Below, one piece after another: positions 35,231 through 43,957 of a stretch of DNA of 64,000 nucleotides (position 1 is its first letter; each line of letters starts with the position of its first letter). The stretch spans positions 33,863 to 97,862 of the forward strand of contig PGXY01000003.1 of assembly GCA_002839375.1 (NCBI GenBank), written 5' to 3'. The notes beneath the pieces are model-generated. The model searched no databases, was not told where the DNA came from, and worked only from the letters and a program-made list of their open reading frames with translations. The stretch is from Spirochaetae bacterium HGW-Spirochaetae-1. GTDB lineage: Bacteria > Spirochaetota > UBA4802 > UBA5550. The position numbers were made by a program, and so were the translations under genes.

Positions 35231-36398
35231 CACGGTCCTCCATCATGGTAATGCCCACACGCAGGGATTTTTCCCCGAACCTGCCCCGGACGGCATCCAC
35301 GGCCTTCTGCAGGGCCTCGGCCCGGGCCGCTTCGGGAGGAACAAAAAGATCGAGCTGGATACATCCCGCCAGGAGCCCCGCAAGGGACAGGGAAAGCTTT
35401 CTGATCCGTACGCGCCGCCGCAGGGATTTCAGGAGCAGGGACCGGGCCGCGTCGAATATCTCGCGGTCCGTAAAGGTGTGGCGGGGCAGTCGCACCGCGG
35501 CACCTTCATTCTTCCCGTCGGTGTACATCAGGCCTATCTCCACGGACCGGGCCGCCATGTTGTTCTGCCTGAGCCGCATCCCCGCCTCCTCGGCCAGGGA
35601 AAAAAGACACGCCGTCATCTCCCCCGTGTCCATGACATCGCGATCCAGTATCCTTTCGACCCTGATGCGGCCGCCATGGGATGACGCCCCGGCAACGGGC
35701 GTAAAATCGATACCCCGGGCCGAGTCGCGGAGCTTGATACCCCTTCCGCCCAGGGCGGCCGTTATGTTCCCGTCGGAAAGATCGGCCAGGTCCCCGATCT
35801 CCCTGACTCCCAGGATATCCATGCGCTCACCCAGCTTTTTCCCGATGCCCGGAAGAAGACCGATATCCTGGCGGCCCATGAAGCTCCGCTCGTCGCCGGG
35901 AAGCACGTAGACGAAACCGTCGGGCTTGACCACACGCGTGGCTACCTTGGAAACCAGGCGGTTCACGGCCAGTCCCGTAACGGGCTGCACGCCCATGCGC
36001 TGCCATATCTCACGCTTGATGCGGGCCGCCAGGTCCACGGAATTGCCGAAGAGGCGGCGCATCCCCGTTATATCGGCAAAGAGATGCCCCCCGGAAACCT
36101 GTTCCACCAGGGGCGAGTAGCGCGAGGTCAGGGCGAAGAGCTCTCTTTCGGCGCGGGCGCAGCGGTCATAGCGCGGTGCGATGACAGGAATATGGCCCAT
36201 GCGCCGCCGCACCAGGTCCACGGGCATGCCCCGGCGGATTCCCTCCCGGAAGGCCTTTTCGGAGACATCGAAAACCACGGTGCGTCCCTCGCCGGGTGGT
36301 GCGATGATGAAGGGCTCCCCCCGCAGGGAGGGGCTGCACAGCTCTTCGATCGAGGCCATAAAATTGGCAATATTGAGGTGTAGTATCTGGCGTTCCAT
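35220..36398 (-). CDS. ImuB-like Y-family polymerase homologue lacking catalytic carboxylates
   Basis: This 392-residue protein aligns with DinB along its whole length, including GQ/HhH-like LLPGIGKKLGERMDILGV and a little-finger domain. The metal-binding residues are lost: the DinB block HVDMDCFFA reads HLNIANFMA (Asn9, Ala11) and the LSLDEAYLD block reads VSGGHLFAD (Gly104, His105). A canonical beta-clamp motif QLDLF is kept at 348-352. These features are those of ImuB, a non-catalytic adaptor bridging the clamp and ImuC. ATG 36398 has AGGAAAGGA upstream. It overlaps the ImuC-like gene by 11 bp. Confidence 0.8.
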   Translation of the reverse strand: MERQILHLNIANFMASIEELCSPSLRGEPFIIAPPGEGRTVVFDVSEKAFREGIRRGMPVDLVRRRMGHIPVIAPRYDRCARAERELFALTSRYSPLVEQVSGGHLFADITGMRRLFGNSVDLAARIKREIWQRMGVQPVTGLAVNRLVSKVATRVVKPDGFVYVLPGDERSFMGRQDIGLLPGIGKKLGERMDILGVREIGDLADLSDGNITAALGGRGIKLRDSARGIDFTPVAGASSHGGRIRVERILDRDVMDTGEMTACLFSLAEEAGMRLRQNNMAARSVEIGLMYTDGKNEGAAVRLPRHTFTDREIFDAARSLLLKSLRRRVRIRKLSLSLAGLLAGCIQLDLFVPPEAARAEALQKAVDAVRGRFGEKSLRVGITMMEDRDAR

Positions 36399-36466
36399 GG
36401 TATCCTTTCCTTTTCGCCGCAAAGCGGATGCGGCAGCACCTGTCACGCCGCGATGACCCGGTAGTC

Positions 36467-37270
36467 CTACCGCACGGCAATACCCTGTCGCGCCAGGAGG
36501 GACGAGAGCATCTGCGCATTGGCCGGGGCCTGGCCCCGCCGGTGATTGTTGAAGTAGACACGGACCTGCCGGGCACCGTTCATCATGACCATGATACGGT
36601 CAATCCAGGCCGACAGCTCCTCGTCGTTGTAGAGATAATCGAAGCGGGCCGCCGCGTCGGACCCCCACCAGTTCTTTTCGTTTCTCCCGTGAAAACGGAT
36701 ATAGGCAAGGTCCGAGGTAACAATATCCACGGGAGGCGGAAGGCCCCGGAGGCGCGGCGTATCCACGGAACAGAAGGCGACACGGCGTTCCTGCAGGGCG
36801 GTGATGACCCTTTTGCTCACCCATTCCGTGTTCCGGAATTCCACGGCCAGGGGAAGCTCGCGCATCTCCTCCAGCAGGGCATTCAGATACCGGCGGTTAT
36901 CGGGCGAATAGTGAAAGCTGAAGGGAAACTGCAGGAGCACCGCCGCCAGTTTTTCATCCTCCAGGAGGGGATCCAGGGCGCCGCGGTACTGCTTCACAGC
37001 ATCCCTCCATGAATGGGCATCGACACGGTGTGTGAGGGACTCATGGGCCTTTATGGAAAAATCCACGCGGCCTTCGCTGCGGCGCAGTATGGCGGCGAGC
37101 TGTTTTTTTTCGGGCATGCGGTAATAGCTGAAATTCAGCTCCAGCGTGGAAAAATGCCCGCTGTAATAAGAAAGAAATTCATCCCTGCCCACATGGGCGG
37201 GATAAAAGGTGCCCCGCCAGTCGAGGTAATCGTAACCCGATGTTCCTATCCGCACTTCCGCCATGGACAT
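36467..37270 (-). CDS. DUF72 (YecE-like) TIM-barrel protein
   Basis: The 267-residue protein matches PF01904: RIGTSGYDYLDWRGTFYP, YYSGHFSTLELNFSYYRMP, FSIKAHESLTH, AAVLLQFPFSFH, LAVEFRNTEW, CSVDTPRL, YIRFHGR and VYFNNHRRGQAPANAQML. The family forms a barrel related to xylose isomerase-type proteins, with undefined biochemistry and a suspected nucleic-acid role. The ImuB-like gene starts 69 bases downstream on the same strand, so it probably heads the repair operon. Start ATG 37270 has GGGAA nearby; ATG 37264 is possible. Confidence 0.85.
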   Translation of the reverse strand: MSMAEVRIGTSGYDYLDWRGTFYPAHVGRDEFLSYYSGHFSTLELNFSYYRMPEKKQLAAILRRSEGRVDFSIKAHESLTHRVDAHSWRDAVKQYRGALDPLLEDEKLAAVLLQFPFSFHYSPDNRRYLNALLEEMRELPLAVEFRNTEWVSKRVITALQERRVAFCSVDTPRLRGLPPPVDIVTSDLAYIRFHGRNEKNWWGSDAAARFDYLYNDEELSAWIDRIMVMMNGARQVRVYFNNHRRGQAPANAQMLSSLLARQGIAVR

Positions 37271-37487
37271 TTCCGTGATTCCCTTTCACTCTGTTCTTCA
37301 TTCCGTTATAATGACAACATACTATACATATGTTGCGTAGTCAAGAAAAAAAGCGGCTTCCCTTGACTCTTTATTGACAATTCAGTATTTTCATAGGATT
37401 TATCCCATACCGCCTTTTCAGCGCACGGACCGGCAAAAACGGCGGTGATACCTGTCTCAAAAATATTTTCACGGGAGCATGGGACCC

Positions 37488-39152
37488 ATGACCAGCGGAA
37501 AAAAATTACCTCTCATCCCGGCCATCACTCTTTCATTGGCCTTAGCCGTTTCCCTGCTTCTGTCCTCCTGCAATTACCGGCTTTGGCAGTATCCCTTCGG
37601 CTCCCCGCCCCCCTTCGATACGTCCCTTTTGGCCGAAGGCATATCGTCATCGGAGATAAACCTGTCCTGGACCATGCCCGTGGAGGAACCCGATACAAGG
37701 GTCTTCCAGGTATATCGCGACAATGTCCTCATTGCCTCCACGGCATCACATTTTTATACCGACACGGGACTAGCGACGGAAAGTGCGCATGAATACTACG
37801 TCATAGCCTCGGACGGAACAGCGGAACTCCTGCGCACCGTCACCGTAACGGCCGCCGCCTATCCGGCAGGGAACACCTTCTATATCGATCCTGCTTCGGG
37901 AAGCATGAGCAACAGCGGTTCATCGGGCAGCCCATGGCATACACTCCAGGAGGTGATCGAGGCCGGTTTCATCGAAATGAAGGCCTATGCAACCCCCTAT
38001 GAAGAGGGGGCTGATATGATCACCGTCAATGGCGGCGCTCATATCCAGGGAGGCGACACCCTCATTCTCCGCAGCGGCTATCACGGCGAAATATATCTTC
38101 GCAGCGCCTGCAACGAACGCTTCATCACCATAAAGGCCCAGGCGGGTCACACACCGACGGTTTCCCGGGTCACCTTTCTCGCCGCCTCACGGTGGCGCCT
38201 CAACGGCGTCACCATCACACAGGAGGCCGCACCGGTCTATGAACGATCAACCCTGGTTAGTGTCGCCTCGGGTAACTGGCACGGGCCCACGGACCATATC
38301 ATCGTGGAAAATTGCGATATATATTCCATAAACGACGCGTCCTCCTGGTCGGCCGAACAGTGGGACACCCTGTCGTGCAACGGTATCGGCTGCACCGGCG
38401 AGGAATCGCGGTTCCTGAACAACACGCTGAGAAACTGCAACTTCGCCATTTCCATTGATGGAAAACGGAACCTCGTCAGGGGCAACCGGGTGATAAATTT
38501 CGCCGGCGACGGCATGCGCGGCAACGGCCACGATCTGGTCTTTGAATACAACACGGTAAAAAACTGCTACGCGGTAAACCTGAACCACGACGACGGTTTC
38601 CAGTCATTTTCGGTGAACGGCGCCCCTCCCTGGGAGCGCGTGGTCCTGCGGGGAAATATCATCATCAATCGTGACGATCCGGCACAGCCCCTGCAGGGGA
38701 GCCTGCAGGGAATTGGCTGCTTCGATGGATTCTACATAGACTGGATAATCGAGAACAATGTGGTGGTGGTAGACCACTGGCACGGCATATCGCTCTACGG
38801 CGCCCTCAACTGCCGCGTGATGAACAACACCGTGATCAATCCCTATTCCGACCGCGATACCTGGATACTGATCAACCCGCACAAGGACGGCAGACCGAGC
38901 GCCGACTGCCTGGTGCGCAATAATATCACCGAGAATATCATCATTACCACGGGAGCCTCGGAGGATCACAACTATATCCTGGAACGAAACTTCAATCTTT
39001 TTGAGAATGCCGGGGGCTTCATTTTCAGCCTTGCGGCAGATGCCGCATCACTTATCGATACAGGCTCGCCCGATATGGCCCCGCTATATGACATCGAAGA
39101 ATCAGCCAGACCTTCTGGCAACGGTGTAGACATCGGGGCCTATGAGCGGTAA
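37488..39152 (+). CDS. Lipoprotein with fibronectin-like and right-handed beta-helix domains
   Basis: From ATG 37488 the 554-residue protein has a lipoprotein signal (LLLSSC). A fibronectin III-like domain occupies about 45-125 (GISSSEINLSWTMPVEEPDTRVFQVYRDN). A right-handed parallel beta-helix spans about 130-520 with repeats such as HIIVENCDIYSIND, ESRFLNNTLRNCNFAISIDG, HDLVFEYNTVKNC, VVLRGNIIINRDD and CRVMNNTVINPYSD. It ends GVDIGAYER, a common ending of beta-helix polysaccharide-binding or lyase proteins. No catalytic residues can be assigned. ATG 37479 is also in frame but sits too close to its GGGAG. It is divergent from the DUF72 operon. Confidence 0.75.
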   Translation: MTSGKKLPLIPAITLSLALAVSLLLSSCNYRLWQYPFGSPPPFDTSLLAEGISSSEINLSWTMPVEEPDTRVFQVYRDNVLIASTASHFYTDTGLATESAHEYYVIASDGTAELLRTVTVTAAAYPAGNTFYIDPASGSMSNSGSSGSPWHTLQEVIEAGFIEMKAYATPYEEGADMITVNGGAHIQGGDTLILRSGYHGEIYLRSACNERFITIKAQAGHTPTVSRVTFLAASRWRLNGVTITQEAAPVYERSTLVSVASGNWHGPTDHIIVENCDIYSINDASSWSAEQWDTLSCNGIGCTGEESRFLNNTLRNCNFAISIDGKRNLVRGNRVINFAGDGMRGNGHDLVFEYNTVKNCYAVNLNHDDGFQSFSVNGAPPWERVVLRGNIIINRDDPAQPLQGSLQGIGCFDGFYIDWIIENNVVVVDHWHGISLYGALNCRVMNNTVINPYSDRDTWILINPHKDGRPSADCLVRNNITENIIITTGASEDHNYILERNFNLFENAGGFIFSLAADAASLIDTGSPDMAPLYDIEESARPSGNGVDIGAYER

Positions 39153-39193
39153 AGAAAACCCGGCGCTTTTAAAACAAAGTAACGGCGCACGTA

Positions 39194-39976
39194 TCAGTAT
39201 TCTTTTGGCGTCTGCGAAAGCAGTATCTTTGTAAGAAAAGAATGGGGAACTATCTTTCCCAGCTTGGCAGCCCACTTGGTTCCCGGGGGGAAAATATTTT
39301 CACGCATTTCCTTCCTCAGGCCCTTCAGCACATATTCTGCCGCTTTTTCTTCACTGATTTCATTAGGAGCTGGTATGCCATCATTGCGCACTGCCTCGGT
39401 ATCGACAAATCCGGGATGGATGGTCTGTACAATAATGTGCCGGTACCCGAAATGCTTCAGTTCCATTCTCGCGGTTTCAAGAAATATCCGTGCCGCCGCC
39501 TTTGCCGCGGTGTAGTCTCCCTGCATGGGAATACCGAACCATGTGGCCTGGGAATTCATGTGGGCAATCATGCATCGGGTTTTTTGCTTTTTCATCTGTT
39601 CCATGAGAGGGCCGTAAAAATTCAGCATAGTATAGTAATTGGCTTCTAAACAAAATTTTATTGTTTTCACAGGGGTGGTAAGCGTGTTTGACGGGGGACC
39701 GATACCGATGTTGAGTATGGCGATATCAATGATACCGTATAGTTTGACAATTTCCGAAATCACCTTTTCAGCATGTTCCGGCGATGTTGCGTCTCCGGCA
39801 AAATAAAGGCATTGACTTCCCGCAGCTTCTATCAACGCCGCGGTCTCCCGGAGAAGGTTTTCACGTCGGGCGGTGATAATTATGCGATTGTTAAATTTTG
39901 CCAGGGCGAGTGCCGTTCCGCGTCCGATTCCCGATGAAGCACCGGTAATCAGTATCACCTTATTACTATATTCCAT
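39194..39976 (-). CDS. Short-chain dehydrogenase/reductase (SDR)
   Basis: This 260-residue classical SDR has the cofactor motif TGASSGIGRGTALAL, ITARRENLL (the Arg suggests NADPH preference), FAGDATSPEHAEKV, ILNIGIG in place of NNAG, the catalytic Ser in MNSQATW, YTAAKAAARIFLE (Tyr and Lys), and IHPGFVDTEAV. The substrate is unknown; relatives reduce lipid, sugar or steroid ketones. ATG 39976 has GAGGG upstream; a longer frame to 40012 has no support. It stands alone downstream of a terminator serving the neighbouring operon. Confidence 0.85.
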   Translation of the reverse strand: MEYSNKVILITGASSGIGRGTALALAKFNNRIIITARRENLLRETAALIEAAGSQCLYFAGDATSPEHAEKVISEIVKLYGIIDIAILNIGIGPPSNTLTTPVKTIKFCLEANYYTMLNFYGPLMEQMKKQKTRCMIAHMNSQATWFGIPMQGDYTAAKAAARIFLETARMELKHFGYRHIIVQTIHPGFVDTEAVRNDGIPAPNEISEEKAAEYVLKGLRKEMRENIFPPGTKWAAKLGKIVPHSFLTKILLSQTPKEY

Positions 39977-40035
39977 AATTACCCTCACTATGCATTTCCC
40001 TTTATCATACAAAATAGCCTGGACCTGGCAACAAA

Positions 40036-40062
40036 AAAATGGGGGCGAGGTGCCCCCATTTT
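40036..40062 (-). terminator. Rho-independent terminator of the hydrolase/propeller operon
   Basis: AAAATGGGGGC and its complement form an 11-bp stem around a five-base loop. On the minus strand the stem is followed by a T-run, as expected for the end of the operon whose last gene stops at 40116. Confidence 0.8.
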
Positions 40063-40115
40063 CTGATATATGACGATGTCTCTGTTATTGTCGCAATAAA
40101 AGAATGCTCATCGTC

Positions 40116-41207
40116 TCATGGAACGGTAATCACATTAACCTGATTACCAAAATTGGAGTAAGGCTCATAGAGCATTCCCACTTCCGTGACGATGAGTTCA
40201 TCTTCAGCTATCCAGCCGCCATTGCCAAAATGGGCCGAAGATGGGCTCTGCAGTTTTCCGCCGCCCGCTTTTGCTACAGTGCCGTTTTCCTCATCGATGA
40301 TAAGGACCGATCCCGCGAAAAAACTCGCCACGGCCAGGGTTGGCCTGCCATTGTAGATGACTGCGTCCAGGTCATCGAAAAGTCCCATAGCTGAATATAC
40401 TGTTTCCACAGTACCGGCCGAACCGTCACTGTTGATGGCCACTTTTTTCACCTGGGCCGGCTTGCTTGAATTAATATTGAAATCGGTGAAGTACAGCACA
40501 TCATCGCGGATGCACATGCCGTTGGGGGAATTCACCCCATCCCCGGCCGACGCCCAGGTCTCCTGGGTTGTCACGGGAATGGCATCGCTGGAAACCGTCA
40601 CCTTCACAATTTTCCCCTGCGGCAGAAAGGTCTCGTCGGCCACATAGAGGTTCCCCTGAGAGTCGGCCGCCATGCCATTGGGAAGCATCATTCCATCAAA
40701 ATGATGAATTTCCTCAAAGACCAGTTTGTCGGGTCCTCCGGCCCTGAGGTCCGCCCGGAGAAGTACCTTGTCCATCATGGCGTCTGTCAGAAAAACCAGT
40801 TTATCCAGGATGTTCTTCGCCTGGAGAAGTTCAGCCAGGTCCAGTGGAGGCATCGTCTCATAATTTTTTCCGCAGATGACATAGAGCCATGGCCCTACCT
40901 GGGCAAGCCCGGCATACATCGAAGAGTATTCCGACGGCATGAGCATGACTGCCCCATCCTTTGTGATTTCCGCCACATTGGCACCGGTCATGAAAATCCT
41001 TCCCGTATCGGTAAATAAAATGTTTTCGGCATTACCCATTTTGATGGGAAATTCAGGCCCCATATCAGTGCCGCTGTCCGTAGTATCACTGACCTGGCCT
41101 GTTCTGTCCGATGCCGACAGCGCGTCACCCGACGAGGTGCTCATGTCACAGGCGCTGAAAAGAACAAGCACTGATATAAGTATCAAAAAATATCTTATCC
41201 TAATCAT
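40116..41207 (-). CDS. Lipoprotein with SMP-30/NHL-like beta-propeller
   Basis: The 363-residue protein has a lipoprotein signal (LVLFSAC, Cys about 20). A six-bladed-propeller type sequence follows, with SMP-30/gluconolactonase-like blades: LPNGMAADSQGNLYVADE, GVNSPNGMCIRDDVLYFTDFNI, RPTLAVASFFAGSVLIIDEENG. The PNG turns match the family, but the catalytic metal ligands could not be mapped with confidence, so an enzymatic (lactonase) or binding role is open. It lies 22 bases downstream of the CocE-like hydrolase in one operon. Confidence 0.7.
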   Translation of the reverse strand: MIRIRYFLILISVLVLFSACDMSTSSGDALSASDRTGQVSDTTDSGTDMGPEFPIKMGNAENILFTDTGRIFMTGANVAEITKDGAVMLMPSEYSSMYAGLAQVGPWLYVICGKNYETMPPLDLAELLQAKNILDKLVFLTDAMMDKVLLRADLRAGGPDKLVFEEIHHFDGMMLPNGMAADSQGNLYVADETFLPQGKIVKVTVSSDAIPVTTQETWASAGDGVNSPNGMCIRDDVLYFTDFNINSSKPAQVKKVAINSDGSAGTVETVYSAMGLFDDLDAVIYNGRPTLAVASFFAGSVLIIDEENGTVAKAGGGKLQSPSSAHFGNGGWIAEDELIVTEVGMLYEPYSNFGNQVNVITVP

Positions 41208-41229
41208 TGTATATAATCCTCCCGAACTA

Positions 41230-43695
41230 TTAACACGCTCTTCTTCTCAGTTTTCTGGTCAGCATTATGAGTCCCAGGGGAAACAGCATGAACACGGCAA
41301 AGCTTACCATCTCCGCCGGCATGTTCCGGCCCGACCTGCCGTAAACAGCGGCATCAGCCGATGTGCCGCAGCCGATGGAACCGCCGGACATGAGATACTT
41401 GTCCATATCCTTTGTCTCTCCGACCCATTCCCATGTATCGTTCTCGTCATTTTTATTTGCCGTTGAAAAATCGATCCGGGCCTCATGTTTGTCATCTATG
41501 ACGATGGTATTCGTCGATGGCTGCATGAAGGGCAGAAGGTGGGGAAAATCCGATGCTGAAATGCTGACACGCACGCGATGTCCCTTTTTGAAAACGTTAC
41601 AGGTGGGCCACAACTCGATGCAGTACTGATACAGATCTCCTTCATTGATGAGTAACGGATTCTTATCAGGCCTGTCATAGAATGGATCAAAGGGAACATA
41701 ATCGGGATCCAGTGCGTGTTGCGCCGTTTCTTCCCCATTTTCATCGACATATGTTCCAACGAGTCCCGTGGGATCATACTGACGGTGTGATGCCGCGAGC
41801 CAGCCGGAACTCACATTACGGGCATGGCCGTCGGGGAATACATCGGTTAGTTCCGATACCCACTGCACATCCCTGCTCTTCATGACATCTATGAGAAGAT
41901 TGCTTTCAACACCGAACTTCTTTTTGAGTACTGCCGCCGTAAATTCCACACCGGCCTGCTCAAGCTCAGTGCCGAATTCAGTCTTAGCCCAGAATTTCAG
42001 CGTCACGGGACCCACTATCTCCATGTCCCCGGAGAGAGGCTCCGTGGTAAAGGTGAGGCACTTCTTCTCATCGGTGCGCTCGTCGTCGTACCACTGCTTT
42101 TCGTCAATGTTGTTATTCAGGTAGAACTTGTACATGTCCGAAACCATGGCATTGGCACCGGCACCCCAGCGCACGGCAGACCGGGAGTTGGCTCCATTCA
42201 GGTTCATGTTAGGATCAAATACTATGGGTTTATGCACAAGAACGGGATTGTCTCCCGCGACATTCTTAGCCGTACTCAGACTGAAATTGTTGTCGGCGAA
42301 CTCGCCGTCTTCATCTTCGGTGTACCAGTCGCCGGAAATGGCCGACGGGGCAAATTTTGTGAGATATAAAGCCTTTGTTGACACGCGGCTTGCCGGCAGG
42401 GGCCAGGATTTCTCGGCGCGCCATTTGTTCTCTCCCATTACATAGAGTATGACAGGAAACTCTTCCATGAACGGGTCATCTTTACCCTTGATCTTCCAGT
42501 CAAACCAGCGTCCCGGAAGGGCGCCGCTGAAAGTGGAATTGATGCCCATGGCTGCTGATCCGGACATGTGATAGTATTCACCGATAAGCATTTTCTTGTC
42601 GGAAGTGGCATGTTTTGAAAATCCATACTGGTAATTATTCAGCGTGCCCCGCGTGAAAATATCAAACCATCCGCCCACGGTGAAAACCGGCAGCTTGCTT
42701 GAGATGGTATAATTGTCCCCCTCGGGAAAACCCCATCCGCCCACGGGTTTCTGCGGCCAGTAGATCATGGGTGATTTGGCGTCATAGAAATAGCCGTCCT
42801 TCATATGGTCTATGTCCATGATCATTCCCACTGTTTCGGGAACATAGTTCCAGTGCTCCAACCACACGTCAGCGGCCTCATCTATGATTGCCGGTGTGAG
42901 TTCTCCGTTTACACCCAGAAGAATTGTGGGCGGAAGGATAGCGAGCATATCCACCATGCCGAGCCACATGGGAATGAAGGCCAGATCCAGGTTCCCGCCG
43001 TGGGCCACGATGTCGCGATACGCGTCGGACATGGGCACAATGGGAAAAATGGCCTTCAGGTGTTTCGGCTCTCCCGTTTTAGGATCCAGGTCCACAAGGC
43101 CGGCCGTGAGAACCTGTATGATGGCCAGGTAGGACATGCCGAACATGCCCACAGTTCCGTCAGACCATGTTCTGGCCGGTATATATCTGTCCACGACATA
43201 CCTGATGTCATACTGCTCCACCAGGTCAAAAGAAGCCCATTCACCCGATGAAGTCCCGGTTCCCCGGATATCCACGGCCATGACATTATATCCCCGTGAC
43301 ACCAGACCGATACCGGTTAACACACAGAGTTCCCGGCGATAAGGTGCAGCGATAAGGATAGTGGGAAGTTTTTTGTCACCGGCAGGGCGTATAATGGTGG
43401 CCCAGAGATCACAGTCCCCGCTGCTCTTGGGATTCTCGCTCATGGGCACCGTGACCCGTACATTCAGTGCGATACGCGCATCTTCGGCACCCGCTTCCGT
43501 CAGTGCTTCACTTATCTGCCGCGCCGCTGTACTATCAAGCTGCCCTGAACAGCCCTCGCAGGAATCATCACTTATCAAATTGTATTCATTATTAATATCA
43601 CTACTGCTCAATTCAACCCCGTCGCCAGAACAGCCGAGACTGACAAGAGCCATAAACAGCATCAACAAAACTGTCACTTTCAAACCTTTGACCAT
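41230..43695 (-). CDS. CocE/NonD-family hydrolase with lipobox and C-terminal membrane tail
   Basis: The 821-residue protein has a lipoprotein signal (LVSLGC, Cys about 22). An S15/CocE alpha/beta-hydrolase domain follows (TILIAAPYRRELC, VDIRGTGTSSGEW, nucleophile block GMFGMSYLA), then a C-terminal jelly-roll typical of PF08530 (VTLKFWAKTE, HRVRVSISASDFPHLLPF). Members hydrolyse acyl esters or X-Pro peptides. The last 50 residues are unusual: Gly/Ser/Cys-rich GGSIGCGTSAD, then a hydrophobic helix FAVFMLFPLGLIML and KLRRR, resembling MYXO- or Synergist-CTERM sorting tails. It leads the operon with the propeller lipoprotein. Palindromes lie in its upstream region. Confidence 0.82.
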   Translation of the reverse strand: MVKGLKVTVLLMLFMALVSLGCSGDGVELSSSDINNEYNLISDDSCEGCSGQLDSTAARQISEALTEAGAEDARIALNVRVTVPMSENPKSSGDCDLWATIIRPAGDKKLPTILIAAPYRRELCVLTGIGLVSRGYNVMAVDIRGTGTSSGEWASFDLVEQYDIRYVVDRYIPARTWSDGTVGMFGMSYLAIIQVLTAGLVDLDPKTGEPKHLKAIFPIVPMSDAYRDIVAHGGNLDLAFIPMWLGMVDMLAILPPTILLGVNGELTPAIIDEAADVWLEHWNYVPETVGMIMDIDHMKDGYFYDAKSPMIYWPQKPVGGWGFPEGDNYTISSKLPVFTVGGWFDIFTRGTLNNYQYGFSKHATSDKKMLIGEYYHMSGSAAMGINSTFSGALPGRWFDWKIKGKDDPFMEEFPVILYVMGENKWRAEKSWPLPASRVSTKALYLTKFAPSAISGDWYTEDEDGEFADNNFSLSTAKNVAGDNPVLVHKPIVFDPNMNLNGANSRSAVRWGAGANAMVSDMYKFYLNNNIDEKQWYDDERTDEKKCLTFTTEPLSGDMEIVGPVTLKFWAKTEFGTELEQAGVEFTAAVLKKKFGVESNLLIDVMKSRDVQWVSELTDVFPDGHARNVSSGWLAASHRQYDPTGLVGTYVDENGEETAQHALDPDYVPFDPFYDRPDKNPLLINEGDLYQYCIELWPTCNVFKKGHRVRVSISASDFPHLLPFMQPSTNTIVIDDKHEARIDFSTANKNDENDTWEWVGETKDMDKYLMSGGSIGCGTSADAAVYGRSGRNMPAEMVSFAVFMLFPLGLIMLTRKLRRRAC

Positions 43696-43769
43696 ATTCC
43701 CTCCTCACAACCCATAATGAAATTGTAGTATTATAAAACTGCACTGGCAAAAAAAATCAAACATTTTTT

Positions 43770-43840
43770 AACCGTCTGGACGGTTTTATGTATACGTAAA
43801 AAAATATTCCCTTTTAAGGAATATGTCATATATATGACAT
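43770..43840. promoter_or_regulatory. Cluster of three palindromes upstream of the CocE-like gene
   Basis: AACCGTC-TG-GACGGTT (43770-43785), ATATTCC-N7-GGAATAT (43804-43824) and the perfect 18-bp ATGTCATA-TA-TATGACAT (43823-43840) lie between the AraC gene end and the hydrolase start. None has a T-run on the minus strand. They look like operator sites; the second and third overlap. Confidence 0.45.
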
Positions 43841-43957
43841 TATTAGTCCCCATGTCGTTCGACCTTGCAAACCCGAACTAAAAAAATTGTCATTTTTTTA
43901 ATTTTATACCTGTTTTAGTTCATTACATGAAGGGAAAGGACGGCAGTGAAGAGTGTT

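Noticed and set aside
35245-35910. Plus-strand open frame opposite the ImuB-like gene
   Set aside because: Arg/Ser/Pro-rich shadow translation of a GC-rich gene; no motif.
35220-36398. Annotation as DNA polymerase IV (dinB)
   Set aside because: The metal-binding Asp and Glu residues are replaced, so polymerase activity is unlikely; the ImuB-like adaptor reading fits better.
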